Positions 22,876 through 34,905 are shown, counted from the first letter of the stretch. The stretch is 64,000 nucleotides of DNA from Hypomesus transpacificus (GCF_021917145.1 NC_061061.1:9123390-9187389), one strand, 5' to 3'. Program-made: numbers and translations. Notes: a model not told the origin generated them from the letters alone.

Positions 22876-23604
22876 TTCGGCTGTAAGAACAAATACAGTA
22901 TGTAACAAATGTGAACAGATTTAATCTCCATGCCCCTATGTTGCACTGGCTGAGCAGCACCTTTGGCCAGGTATCTGATGCATTCCTTTGCCTATTTGGT
23001 AGGCTATTGAAGGTTTGAATCACTTCTGACCATACATAGGGCATAGCGCACACATAGTTTTTTTTCACTCAAATTTTGGTGGTTGTAAAGTTTCAGCATA
23101 ATACTTTTTCATGCCAAAACGAATCTTTAAAGAATGTGTATAGGACCTTTCATCAATTATTTACAGTCTCTTTGCATGCCCTGCGCTTGGAGTCATTATA
23201 GGCTACGGTTGCATTCATCCCCGTTTCCCAGTTGAAGTGCATAATTTTCATAAAATGAATGACACTGACTAGTTTGCAAATATGAAATAATGGCCATGTA
23301 AGAGCCCATATGATCACAGTAGGACTACGTACACTCTAGCACAGACACTACGTCAAAAAGGGGGGTGGGTATGTTGGTCCCAACATTTTTATTCAACGAT
23401 GTTGAATACAAAATAAATTTAAAAAATTGTCCCAATGTCAAAAAGGGGTGGGTATGTTGATGCCAACCAATAGCATGGAAGCATAGATGGTCCAAACGTT
23501 TACATGTGGTTGAGACGGGGCCGAATTACGTAAGCAAGGCGGCAAGGATGGTCAACACACGGGGGCGTCTTAATACTTGCCCACTTGGCCTTCCATATCC
23601 CAGA

Positions 23605-23880
23605 GCCAACAGCTCATGGAGGAACACAAGCAGCTGCAGCAAGAAAGGGAGTTTCTGGATCAAGAGAGGAGGAAGGTTCTGGAGTCAGGTGCTGCCGGGG
23701 ATGTTTTGCGCTACTCCTTGGACCGGTAAAGCTTGTGGCACAGGTGTGCGTCGACCACGCTGAAGGAGCTGGAGGGAGCGCTGGCGGAAAGGCAGAGCGC
23801 CTACTGTAGCCTCATCCTGCCCAGGGAGCAGAGGCTGGAGATGGAGAGGAACCTCCTGATATTGGGTCTTGATGCCTAAG
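23605..23880 (+). pseudogene. CCDC127-like pseudogene
   Basis: After an acceptor-like CCCAG the plus strand reads SQQLMEEHKQLQQEREFLDQ and then ERRKVLESG, a coiled-coil segment resembling the middle of vertebrate CCDC127. A stop interrupts at about 23729. Downstream, in a shifted frame, come LKELEGALAERQSAYCSLIL and LPREQRLEMERNLLILG. These match CCDC127's C-terminal region, which in human reads KEFEAVLTERQNIYCSLFLP, from memory. Stops and frame changes and the lack of flanking exons argue for a dead copy or retained exon relic. The real gene is presumably elsewhere. Confidence 0.55.
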
Positions 23881-25479
23881 AGTGGAACTACTTGACAATC
23901 ACTGTTTAACATGTTATCATGAATAAGAAATGGCCAATAGCAGTGAGTTATCTTAATCTGTTATTATATTATTTATTGGCTTTATATCCTGCATGTGTAT
24001 GTAAGGGTGGGTGTCATCCTGCCCCTACCTCTCATATGCTAGTCTGGAGTTTCTGGACAGATTCTCTACTTGATGGCTCTCACACCCCATGTAAAAATTC
24101 GGTCTGATTGGTCGTCCTTGTGTATAAAGGGAATGGCAAAGTATTGTTCTGTGGATTCTTCATCTCCTGAGATATTCTCCTCAGTTCTCCCTTGTACTCT
24201 TTGCTCACCTCTTGCTTACACTTGCCTACATTTCAGTGACGTGCAGTGAGGTTTGTGGCTGGGGAGCCACTGGCTCTTTCAAAGTCAGATTTGCAAATAT
24301 ATGAATTCAACAGAGCAGCATCAATTCACCATGCAACTGGCTGCTTGCACATTGACTAATGGTTATGTTTCATATCCCATATCAGCATTCTTTACACACA
24401 CTAGTAGTTTGGTCAAAAAAAAGTTTTACATTTCTAGAGGCTCAGAGAGAGCGCATTTGCTCTGCGTCCTGTGTTCTTAATTTGCCATCTTTTAACCTTA
24501 CTTTGACCATTCTTGCTCTGATTTAGCCCATAAAGTCAAACAACGGTAACTGTATTCTATTGGCAAACTTTGGTTCATGCTAATACACTGTTCAGTTTCC
24601 CATCTTCCTTTAAACCACAGGGGAATTAGTTTAGGTTGTTTGGCCAATATTTAACCCCCTACATGTACATGTGTGCTTCATGAATGTGTGTAGGTGGTGA
24701 TTCAGTTTCTCGGTTAATCTTGTCCATATTATCAAATATATCATAATTATAAAAGGTAAAATGCATCCTGGATCCACACTCTTGATTTTGTAAACACAAG
24801 ATTCAAACTTGACCACGGGTAAACCTGTGGAGCTCATGTAAACGGCTACATTGTTTAGCAGCAGCACTAATCTATAGTTTTTTACAACTCTACACCTCCT
24901 AAGCCAGATAGAATAGCTGGTACCAAGCTTGAATAAAGAGTAAGATTTGTCTCTGTAAATATAAAAATATACATGCAATTGTGTGTAAATAGTATGTCAA
25001 TGCACCATCAAAAATACGTTTGGAGACCATCCTGTACGATCCTGTGAATAAAGCCTTTGTGTGGATTTACTGTTTATTAGCCTTTGTCTTCCTGATTAGC
25101 TTGACCAGTTAACATTTCACACTAGCCTATGGGTTGTATATACAGTACAATCACAGACATTATAAACCTGAAGTGCAGTAGTTTCTGTGTTTCACCAGTA
25201 GTTGGCCTGACAAGCACAGCCCTCTAAAGACTTTTTGATAGAGGCCTATGGTGTTCATTCTGTTTTCTGTGTCCAATTTAGAATGACAGTTTTGACAAAA
25301 GTTATCAGAGCAAACATGGTAAATATCTATGGTACTGTTTCATACTGGAGAGATCAAAAGAAGACTATACATGGGAACTTCGAAGTTTGTCAGTGTTTTT
25401 TCCTTCCCTTATTTTCATATACTTGATATGCTGATTTACTGTAGCCCATGCATCAAAGTCAAACAGTCCATCATCCCTC
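23881..25479. other. Intergenic DNA, no supported gene
   Basis: About 24234 begins CAGTGACGTGCAGTGAGG, the start of a common fish interspersed repeat; its end was not found. Otherwise low-complexity sequence with scattered meaningless frames. Confidence 0.4.
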
Positions 25480-26307
25480 TCATCTCTGAAAGTACAGGGA
25501 GGACTCCCGCGGTGGGGAGATGAGGCAGGAGGCTCTGAAGTTGACGCGGATGGGAGGGCTGACCCTCGGCAAGTCCTTGGTAATGAGGGAGACCTCCTGC
25601 TTGTCTAAACACACTCCGTTACTCTTCAGGTCCATGATGGATTTAAGCTGCTGCCGGAGTGTTGTGGGGGAGGGGGACCGACGAGAGGCCTTGGGAAGAG
25701 TCGTTTGGCTGGGGGTGAGGGGAGGGTCAGGGACAGTGCTCCTGTGGGGGAGCTGGTGTTTGGTTATGGTTCCTCCCTGTCTGCCAAGCCAGAGAGACTG
25801 GTCTGGGCTCCTGCGGAGCAGAAGGTGGGCCACCTGCTTCTGCTCATAGCTCTCCCTGCGTGAGGTGTCCTTCTCAGACACAGTTGTCCTGGAAATAAAG
25901 AAAACGAAATGAGCTGCATGAGTTTGTCACCACTAAAGACTGTTGTCTTGTCATTTTAGACCCATCAAATTTGTATGAAGTTTCCTTTCTTAATCTATCT
26001 CATTATCAAGACATGGTGATGCCTGTGTATGGTCAGCAATATAAAGTGAAATTTACAATGCTGATGAACATATCTGAAAACAAGTTGTGTTCTTTCAATT
26101 AATGTTCTTCTTCTACTTTATGTAAATGTTATACGCAAAGTAATTACTGTATTCTTCATAACAGAGTACTTACTCTTGCCATGGTCTTGTTTCCAGCACC
26201 AGGTCTAGCCAGGAGGCTTCATAAGACTCCCTTTGTCTTTCGTTGGAATCACTTACATCGCTGTGACTGTTCACAAGGTAGCAGCTCCCCCGGTTTAAAC
26301 AATGCAT
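25480..26307 (-). CDS. Unrecognised small two-exon gene (about 180 aa)
   Basis: Exon 1 is 26307-26174 (ATG to donor GA|GTAAGT). Exon 2 is 25888-25480 (acceptor TTTATTTCCAG, ending in a stop). The lengths 134 and 409 nt join in phase 2 to give 543 nt, 180 aa plus stop, which supports the model. The protein is hydrophilic with no signal peptide or membrane segment. A related motif occurs twice, RQRESYEASW near residue 26 and RRESYEQKQV near residue 54, and a Ser/Pro/Thr-rich middle and basic C-terminus follow. I do not recognise the family. The neighbours are repeats, so context does not help. The alternative is a chance pairing of frames, but consistent splice phase and codon-like composition make a real gene likelier. 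Confidence 0.55.
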
Positions 26308-27800
26308 GTTGTGTCTATAGCTACAGTAGGATAGTCTGTACAACTAAACCTATATAGACTCTAGCTATGAATGAAGGATCTGTTTGTGTCTGAGAGTCTG
26401 TTGCTCAACAACCTTTTAAATAATGTCCAGTGCTATTTCCATCCCACTTTATCACAGCTAGGAGAATGTGTCCAAAGGGGAGTGCTGCAGGATGGTTTAC
26501 ATTTGTGAGGAACGAGGAGAGTGACGAATCCCACATCTATTCCGATGAGATGTAATCACACAGCGCCCCACGAAAAGGTTAGCTGCCTCATCATTCTCAA
26601 CTTTCTCTTGCATCACTGAGAAATGCCTTAGCTGGAACATCACCGAAGGGAAATTTGTTCCCAGGTTAGTGTCGTCAGTGTACAGAGCGTGGTATAATGT
26701 CATACCATGTTTACCAATGCATAACGTATCAAATGAATCCTGGCAACAAGTGCATGACATAGTACACGTTGTTCAGGAGGAAAATCCAATGTCAAAAGTG
26801 TCTGCCACTATACAAAGAAGGTTTAACCTTCACACCTTCTGTACGTGTCCATCAGACTCTCACCATATCTTTGTTTTCAAATAATTGTGATACATTAATA
26901 GACCTATTGTAAGTGGTGACATCTTAGAGTGATGCTTTGAACCAATTGTTCTGTTTCAAGTGCCATTTGGGTTCACTGCTTCTTGGAAAAGTAAAACTAT
27001 TAATGTGCAGTCGCTCAAGGAAAACCAAGAAAATATTTACAAAGGCTATTGTATTCTGGTAGTAGATGTTGCAGTTGCTTTCCTGTCTTGTGGACAGACA
27101 GGAGAGACAGGGAACCTGTCACCATCTCTACTATGATGATGTGAGGTATGCACCATGGCAATGTAATCACATGACACTGTACTGTAGATTTGGATATGGA
27201 TGGATGGACCTGTCCTCACATTGTTTTCTTATAGTGCTGTTGGCATGAAATATATTTGACCCTGAACTTAGCAGAAGTCAGACAAAACATTAGTCATTAA
27301 CAACAATAATAACGAAATCATTAATGTGCCTTACTAAGCATGTCACAAAACCAATTGTTAAAACTTACCTAATATACAAATTATCTAGAAATATTTATCT
27401 ATGGAAAATAAAAATATTATGAAATGATTACCCATGTTGCTAAAAACAGCGTGTGTCAGAAAAAAAATGTGTTCCTTAAAAAGGTGTTACAGATTGGATC
27501 AAACAAACAGCAAGTCTATCAAATATTTGCTATAGAAACAGGTGTCAATGTTGATTAACTAACTAACATGTTGTAAAAAAAAATATATATTTAAATAATT
27601 ACTAGTAAAGAAATGACCCAGAAGACGGTTTCCTGTGTAATACTGCAGCGACAATCGCATGATATGACATGTACCTTCTTCACTGCTACTTGCCCTCTGG
27701 GTAAACACAATTGGAAGCTGTAATAAGATGTTGAGATGTTTCAGAGACATTGATAAAACACGACTGCTGGGCCAAAAGACAACCACATGCTAATGATCTC
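26308..27800. other. Intergenic DNA, no supported gene
   Basis: AT-rich. A 5'-flanking region for the minus-strand gene starting at 26307 would lie here. No repeat boundaries or coding region are convincing. Confidence 0.4.
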
Positions 27801-27814
27801 ACTGCCCCTTTAAG

Positions 27815-28838
27815 ATGGAGGAGCGTCAGGCGTTGGATGGGGGATTCCTGAGGGTCGTTCTGTTCAAGGTACAGGAATTAAGTTTCAATCTGAGGGCCAA
27901 GTCCACATGCATATAGTAAAAAGACACCGAGTCAACCTCTGTAGCTACACACCAACCATCCTCCACTGAAACAGGAGCCTCCGACAGACTATGTGATGAG
28001 TGCCTCAAGCTATAATGAGGGATGCAATGATAGAAGACAGTTGATACGAACATCTTCCCCAGCCCAGATTCTTCCTCTGTATGAACTATCAACTGTGGAT
28101 AGATAATATACAAGGAACATAGCAAACTTGTATTTAAACTTAATAATATCCACTGCAATAATATTTTAGCCAAAAATCCTCATCCAATTGAATATGCTAA
28201 ATTATTGAGAAATATCATCACACCATGATGATGTTTTAATGTGACATATAGTATATAATATACATGACATTCAATATAATAATGTATAATTTTTCTTTTC
28301 TTTGTTTTGTATGTGTACCAAGACAAAACATACAGCTCAGTAGGTATGGTGCGAAGCCAGGATATTGACCTTGAGAATACGGAGAAATGGGTTTCTAGAT
28401 TCATAGAGAAGGGTAATATAGACCCAGAGAGGGGTTGTGGACAAGACAGGGGTGTCAAGCTGCCAGGTTGCCTAAAGGGGCTCTCGGATGATTAGGAGAA
28501 AAACGTGTAAAAACAATATATAAAAACTTGTATACATTGTTATGTATAAAAGCAATTTACTACATCCCAGATAGTTTGTTACTGATGAAATCAATTTTTG
28601 TTTCTCCACGGAAATAAAAATACAACCCCTACAGGTCAGCCTTTATGTGATATCTGGATCTATCTTTCTATCCCATTATCCTTTTTTGATTTGCTGTCTG
28701 TCAGGGGAACAGCCATTTGAAGACAATAACCCTTTCAAGCTGGCTGTATGGATTGTCTTGATAACCACCTTCACTGTTAGAATACATGCTGGAAAACTGC
28801 TGGCTGCTGTTGGGAACTTCATTCATCCTTGTCAGGGT
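27815..28838 (+). other. Possible unassigned host exons immediately left of the giant transposon
   Basis: Three plus-strand pieces look exon-like. About 27815-27868 reads MEERQALDGGFLRVVLFK before a GTACAG donor. About 28327-28494 ends GNIDPERGCGQDRGVKLPG...SDD and a stop. About 28710-28836 follows a good polypyrimidine-CAG and reads GEQPFEDNNPFKLAVWIVLI. They do not form one frame, and I cannot assign a family. Treat as candidates only. Confidence 0.2.
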
Positions 28839-28840
28839 AG

Positions 28841-28848
28841 TATTACTC
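28841..28848 (+). repeat. Left 8-bp target-site duplication (TATTACTC) of the giant KDZ element
   Basis: The identical octamer occurs at 45567-45574 directly after the inverted terminus. An 8-bp duplication is the size reported for Zisupton-type elements. Confidence 0.9.
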
Positions 28849-30280
28849 CAACCCAGTCTCATCCCAACTCGTCAAATATTGACGCTTGGGCAGAGCCCTT
28901 TGGCGTCACTATACCGACGCCGGGGGACGCCTTTTTCGTCGTTTTTTGACGCCTAGGGACGCCCATTGACTTCCATGTTAATATGTTCGGCTTTTCCCGT
29001 AGAAAATTGTGAACTATGGCGTCGTATTTTGACGCATTAGGTCTCCCATAGATTTTGATGAGCGATGAGTAAAAATCCGGCCGATGTGCTTTCAACATGA
29101 TTTTTTTTGTTATATCCAAGACATAAACGTTATCAATGACATAAACCTTATTTAAGGACATAAAAGTTATTTATAAAATGGACTGATACCAAATAAACCG
29201 ATCTAAATAGGTAGGCCTATATGCATAAAAAATAAAAGAAAAATAGAATCCATCGGGGGAGGAATATCATTTTATTTTAATCATAATTTTAAGCGCATGG
29301 AAGCAATCATGTCAAATGCACTGACAGCAAAACCTATAAATTATCCAACATTATTGTAATTTTATTATTACACACGAGTCGCCTAAAAGTTTGACGCTCA
29401 CTCAATATCTGGCTGGAACTACTTCTTGTCACCTAAACCTCCGCTCTCTCGTACTGAAAAGGTAAGCTATTATCGATGAGGTAAACGTATATTTAAGATA
29501 CTATCCTACTATACAGTTTTTTCTATTGTTTTTAGGTTGGTTTAATGTTATTATGTTTGACGTACATTGCCCGGTGCTTTGCATCACCAATATAAATTAA
29601 TTGACTTTGTAAACTGCAAAAATAGGCTAATACACTGTGCTAGGTAGTTAGCTAGTCTGACGTTATGTCATGCAAGGTCATGAACCGGTGCACTTTCATT
29701 GGACTCAGACCAATGTTTATCTTTGCTGGCGTGGTCCTTTTTACATCTCATAGCTTGCTAGGTATGACATTTATTGTATTGTATTTTTTATCTTTTCTTA
29801 CTTGCAGCTGAAGTCACGCATTTTCTGGAAACGATATTGATATCCTTATTACCTCACCATATTATTACCTCACCATATCCTTGCCTTACTGCCTATTTTA
29901 ATAATTTGTCAGGACGTACCTGTGTATACCTGTGTCCACCTACCTCTGTCCACCTGTGTTACGCCCTCCACAGACTCTGCCTGTCTTTCTGTTTGTCTTT
30001 CTGTTTGTCTGTGTTTGTGTGAATCTCCAGGCTCCAGTGATCCAGTCCACCCTACCTGCACAAGATCCACACCTGCGGTCCAGTTTCCCAATAACTTGCG
30101 GTGACATACCCTGGTTTGCCCTCCACTCACCGCCAGATTGTTGTTTTTACAACCTGGTACCTACGTTCCTGGCCTCCTTGTACTTCCGAGTCTATTATCT
30201 ACTATTTGTATTCAAAGTGTTCTAATATTGCACTTTCTTGTGTCCCAAAGAAACATCCCACTCACCCCAACTCTCCATCT
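28849..30280 (+). repeat. Left terminal inverted repeat of the giant KDZ element
   Basis: Nearly identical inversely to 44103-45566, with scattered single-base changes and a missing block of about 45 bp near 29062 relative to the right copy. Similarity stops just after AAACATCCCACTC (about 30263) apart from a short CCATCTGCC match. The outer 200 bp holds eight copies of GACGC/GCGTC. It lies immediately upstream of the plus-strand gene, so it probably contains its promoter (inference). Confidence 0.92.
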
Positions 30281-30493
30281 GCCTGCCTACGCGCTCTGCT
30301 TGCTACCTGCCTCGGTGTTTGTGAGACAAATATATACATTACTTCTTTCCATGTTCATGCCGAAGTTCATACTTTACTACAATACCCATAAGCCATAGGA
30401 ATGAAATGTAAGAATAATAATTATTTTATGTGTGTTACTCATATTCCTACTTGTAATGCTTATAACATGTCAATGTCTTTATGTTTGCAGAAA

Positions 30494-32202
30494 ATGACCA
30501 AACCCAAAAGCAGGCCTTGCCCTCACTGCCAGGTCATGAATACTGTCAACCGCAAAACATGCCTTTCATGTTTTGCAAGCCTCTCACAAAAAAAGAGGAT
30601 TAAGTCCAAGGAGGAGAGTTTGCATGTTGGTGACTGGGGGGAGAATGTGAAGAAGCACCGCAACGCAGGCAGAGTGATAGATTCAGCCCGCATATCTGTG
30701 AGTGAGAATGTGGAGATCTTAGGTTACGGTTCCATTCAGATCCATACTATAATGGTCGGAACTTGATATCAATGCCAGTTTCATTGGTATCAGGCCATAT
30801 CATTTAATCAATAGCAGCATCACATCTTATAGTCTTCTTGTAAGGACCCCTAGCTTTGTCAATTTGAAAAGAAGTATAGTAGATACTTTGAAAAGTAGGA
30901 AGAAGTATGATACTATTTCAAAAGTAGTTGATCAGATGGCAAGAGAGCTGATACAGAGGACAAAGCCTGATAACTTGTTAATGTCTGTTTTTTAGGTCAA
31001 TAAGCTGCATGAACTGGACTTAAAGCCCCTGCTCTTCATGGGGAAAGAGAAGAGAGGGGGGGGGGTTTACAGCAGAGGTCATTGCAGGCATAGGCTTCAT
31101 ACCAGAGGGGCCTGTGAGGGAGATCATTAAAAAAATGACCACCCTTTATGAATACTATCTTAAATGTAAGAACACATATTTTGCATTGGGACATGCTTTT
31201 TTATAACTTTGTATTTAGTTTCTAAACACGTTATGTAACATAAAATATACTAAAAGAATATTGTTGATGAGTAAATATTCCCCGATTAGACCCTGTTTCT
31301 GTTTAATTAACCTCATTTGTGGGGCTGTTATAGTTAGATTCAAGCTGGGAGCAGAGAACATATTGCTTCCCTCTACATTTACTTATTTGTCTTTATCTCT
31401 CAGACCACAATAGCCTCGTTGCCACAGCTGGTGAAGAAACAAGAGAAGAAACACCAGAAGCAACATCCCCTGCCTCCACTCAGGATCAAACCTTCACCCT
31501 TAACCTTGTCCCGGTCCCCCACCCACCTCCTATGACTTCCTCTCTCTCTTTATCTACTCTTCCTACTCCCTCTCTCTCTACATCTACTCTTCCTACTCCC
31601 TCTCTCTCTTCATCTACTCTTCCTACTCCCTCTCTTCATCTACTCTTCCTACTCCCTCTCTCTCTTCATCTACTCTTCCTACTCCCTCTCTCTCTTCATC
31701 TACTCTTCCTACTCCCTCTCTCTCTTCATCTACTCTTCGTACTCCCTCTCTCTCTTCATCCACTCTTCCTACTCCCTCTCTCTCTTAATCTACTCTTCCT
31801 ACTCCCTCTCTATCTTCATCTACTCTTCCTACTCCCTCTCTCTCTTCATCTACTCTTCCTACTCCCTCTCTCTCTTCATCTACTCTTCCTACTCCCTCTC
31901 TCTCTTCATCTACTCTTCCTACTCCCTCTCTCTCTTCATCTACTCTTCCTACTCCCTCTCTCTCTTCATCTACTCTTCCTACTCCCTCTCCCTCTTCACA
32001 TCCTATGACTCCCTCCCACTCTTTCTGTTCTCCTGCTCTTCCCTCCCATTCTTTCTCCGCACCTCCTTTCCCCAGTCCCTCGCTCTCTTTACCTCCTTCA
32101 CCAACCCTCTCTCTATGTTACCCACTTTCTACTTCTTCCCACATCTCTTCTCCTCAAGGTCTTCCCAAAAATCATTCCCCGGGAAAAAGAAAAAGAATTT
32201 AA
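30494..32202 (+). pseudogene. KDZ-element accessory protein gene (zinc-ribbon-like, Ser/Pro repeat tail), frame-damaged
   Basis: Exon 1 is 30494-30697 (after TTTGCAG, donor TCT|GTGAGT), exon 2 is 30996-31165 and exon 3 is 31404-32202. Exon 1 encodes RPCPHCQVMNTVNRKTCLSC, a CxxC...CxxC zinc-ribbon-like motif, followed by a basic stretch and WGENVKKHRNAGRVIDSARI. Exon 2 continues NKLHELDLKPLLF and then, only after skipping one base in a run of ten G (about 31056-31065), FTAEVIAGIGFIPEGPV. Exon 3 starts HNSLVATAGEETREETPEAT and enters a Ser/Thr/Pro/Leu repeat. A unit 4 bp short near 31630 shifts frame there, and the ancestral frame resumes to end PKNHSPGKRKRI. I know similar CPHC proteins as multi-copy fish proteins without assigned function. 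Sharing the element with the KDZ transposase suggests an accessory or DNA-binding role (inference). Two frame lesions make this copy defective unless they are assembly errors. Confidence 0.65.
31545..31995 (+). repeat. Coding minisatellite, about 15 units of 30 bp
   Basis: The unit TCTACTCTTCCTACTCCCTC followed by TCTCTCTTCA is repeated head to tail. In the host frame it encodes STLPTPSLSS. One unit (about 31627-31652) is 26 bp and throws the downstream repeats into a LHLLFLLPLS frame. Near-identity of the later units suggests recent expansion. Confidence 0.9.
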
Positions 32203-32473
32203 GGTAAAGGTTGTCTTATGTAAGGGTCATATGCTTATGCATTATGAATAATCTTTTCTTGTAATGACCCCAAAAAAATCAGGCAAATCATCTTATTTGT
32301 TATTCCTCTGTTCATATATTTTCAGGCTGCAATTTCCTGTTTAAAAAGAGGGACGTTCAAAGCAGGTGAGCTCAGATGCATGCAATTGTGTTTCATTTAA
32401 ATTATTTTTAGTGGGGGTTTAATTATTATTAAAGCTTTTTTGAGTTTGTCCATGAATCCATCTTGCCAGGCTT

Positions 32474-32665
32474 CAAGTTACATTTAGTCATTTAGCAGAC
32501 ACTCTTATCCAGAGCAATTTACAGCAAGTACAGGGACATTCCCCCTGAGGCAAGTAGGGTGAGGTGTCTTGCCCAAGGACACAACATAATTTTGCACAGC
32601 CAGGAGTCAAACCGGCAACCTTCTGATTAATAGCCTGATTCCCTAACCGCTCAGCCATCTGACCT
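32474..32665 (-). mobile_element. tRNA-derived SINE with L2-type tail
   Basis: Read on the minus strand it starts AGATGGCTGAGCGGTTAGGG, a Leu-tRNA-like A box, and contains GGTTTGACTCC as B box. It then runs through GGGCAAGACACCTCACCC to end GTCTGCTAAATGACTAAATG, the tail shared with L2-like LINEs. Internal RNA polymerase III promoter elements are thus visible. Inserted inside the giant KDZ element. Confidence 0.8.
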
Positions 32666-32760
32666 TAGGCCGTCTGAAGTAATGCACTTGTGGCCAAACA
32701 AATTATCATCCTACAGAGGAACTCCTGGCAGCTACAGGCCTTAGATAGAGAGTGATAGAT

Positions 32761-33266
32761 AGGGGTGGGCCATATGGCCAAAATCTTCTATCACGGTATG
32801 AGTAATTTTATATCACGGTTACGGTATATATCACGGTATAGTAATTGTTCTGTAAATTCAGTTAAGAAATTTTACCAGTGCCACTAGTGTGGTGGAAAAA
32901 ACAGTATTGCATGTACTACAAGACGTTACTGGCTATTATTTAAAGGCAACGACAGTACGAGCGTTCCGATTGGCGGATGCACAGTCATGCCATCCGCATG
33001 GTGACGTACTCACAGCTCAGAGTTTTACTATCAATATCTAACTTCGGTGTCGGCGTATCAACCTTGTTAAAGCTCGGTCGATACGTTAAAGCCTCAGTTT
33101 GATATTTCCCGGCATGTCCTCACTCAGACTTTAGATGCGAGCCCTTTTTGCCCAACCCAAAACATTTAAAAGTAGTCAAAAAGTATACCGCGGTTGAAAC
33201 GGTATAGCCAAAACTCTCCCGGTTTCTGCCGTCGAACGGTATATACCGTCATACCGCCCGGCCCTA
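32761..33266. mobile_element. hAT-like MITE
   Basis: The ends AGGGGTGGGC and, inverted, AGGGCCGGGC form short imperfect terminal repeats. The subterminal regions are rich in TACCG/CGGTA words in both orientations. A clean 8-bp duplication is not seen (TGATAGAT against AATAGACA). No ORF. Confidence 0.55.
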
Positions 33267-33792
33267 ATAGACAGATACAATCCCTTGCAATTTTAGGGGT
33301 AAAAGCGCCTGCCCTTTTCCTAACAGTTTCCAAGGATGACTTCCCCAGGTGGTTCTGTGCAACAAACTATCTGACTTGTCACCATTTAGGCCCATCGAAC
33401 TCTAAGAGACTGTACTCTTATCTTTTGGCTATATCTCAAGTTCTTTCCTCCATCTGAAATGTAACAAAACAGCATTTTTCATCACAAGCAACTTGTGAAA
33501 AGCCTATAGTTCCTGTTGTTAAAAGTTGAACATTTATCATTAAACATACATTGCCTCTGTGAAGAAACTATCACCAACTTGAATCAGAGAAATTAACTTC
33601 TACTCTACTAAAGAACTGCAGTATCCAATAAGAATTTGTTATTCTTTGTGTTAATTATAGTCCTGTAACGGCCACAGATACCAGATTCATATTACTGTCC
33701 AAGCAGTTGATTTGATTACTATTAGGATTTGAATTTTATTTAAGCCAATACGACAAAATGTGCTTCTCCAAACCCTTACTTATACAGTGTAA

Positions 33793-34905
33793 AAGGTCCC
33801 ATGATATGAAAACTTAACTTTAGGAGGTTATTTAACATTAATATGAGTTCCCCTATCCTACCTATGGTCTAGCCTGGTCCTAACCAGACCCTCGTACATT
33901 TCATTTGTACAGAGGGTCTGGGATCTCTCCATTGACAAACGTTAACTTCCTTGAAGGCGGGTCCTCTGTTGAAGTGTAAAACAATTGGATCCGCCCAGAA
34001 CCACTCTGATTTGCCATAACCAATCGCAAGCGTTCGCCTTAGCCAACTCCTTCACCACTACTGTAATGGAGCAAGCTGCCGTAGCTGGAAAATCAAACTT
34101 TTCCCGAACCCCGTGGGGAGGAGGGCCTCAACATCATGGACACCAACAAAACTCAGCAAGGAATGTTCTTGCTCCGGCTTTAACCTATATTCGGCAGCGT
34201 TGCCACAACCGCAGAATAGTTTTGCTCGCATCTTTCTCCGCCGCCATTACTGAACCACTCAAACAAGTGCACGACATTAACGTCATCGTTCTCAGCCACT
34301 CCCTCTGTTCGCTGATTGGACCTACAACAAATTTGTTTCTGGAAACCGACTTCAGAGCCGAGCTCCCAGACCTAGTACAGAAGCAAAATCCAAATTGAGC
34401 GGAAGTACGTAGGAGGGCAGAGCCAGGCTACCTATGGTCCCCCAGTGGCTAGAAATTGCGATATGTGTAAACCAAGCCCTGGATGTCCTGCTCCGCCTTT
34501 GAGAAAATTAAAGTTCAGATGGGCCCATCTGGAATTTTCCTCTTATGCGTTATAAGGGGGAAAGGTTACCTCCCCTTACTCTGCTTTGCCCGTCCAAAGA
34601 ATATGGCCCGCCAATGATAAAATTAGCTACGACTGTGCAAGCACGATATTGTTTTTTCCTCGAGAGACATCATGGCTTACAAACGACCGAAGCATGGCAG
34701 TTAGCCCCGCCTCTCTCCTCCTCATAGCATTCAAAACTACAGATACAGGAACGGCACATCCTGAGGAAAGCTCATTGTGGGACTGCTCGTAGTGGCTGTA
34801 ATTCTGCACGAAGGCTGAATTTCGGGAGGAGACTTCAGATACAGTATTAGGGGACCACTAAGGCCTATATAAAAGCATCCAAAAACAGCATGCCATGGGG
34901 ACCTT
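33793..34905. mobile_element. Harbinger-type MITE (TAA duplication), interrupted
   Basis: The ends AAGGTCCCATG and the inverse of CATGGGGACCTT are flanked by TAA on both sides (33790-33792, 34906-34908). A TWA triplet is the usual PIF/Harbinger target duplication. The element is split by the hAT MITE at 33869-34430. Non-coding. Confidence 0.7.
33869..34430. mobile_element. hAT-type MITE nested in 33793-34905
   Basis: Perfect 8-bp duplication CCTATGGT at 33861-33868 and 34431-34438. The ends carry CTAGCCTGGTCC and GAGCCAGGCTA as inverted repeats. 562 bp, non-coding despite a chance open frame. Confidence 0.85.

Noticed and set aside
29774-30398. Cys/Val/Leu-rich small frames inside the left terminal repeat (and their twins at 44072-44602)
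   Set aside because: They arise from CTGTCTTT/GTTTGTCT simple repeats in a non-coding leader, occur in several frames at once, and lack domains.
31532-32008. 158-codon Leu/Pro/His repeat protein on the plus strand
   Set aside because: This is the minisatellite read in the shifted frame after a 26-bp unit; the ancestral frame of exon 3 is the Ser/Thr/Pro one.
32474-32665. Possible tRNA-Leu gene on the minus strand
   Set aside because: The tRNA-like head is joined to an L2-type tail, so it is a SINE.
33985-34398. 137-codon plus-strand frame
   Set aside because: Lies wholly inside a hAT MITE bounded by CCTATGGT duplications; no domain.
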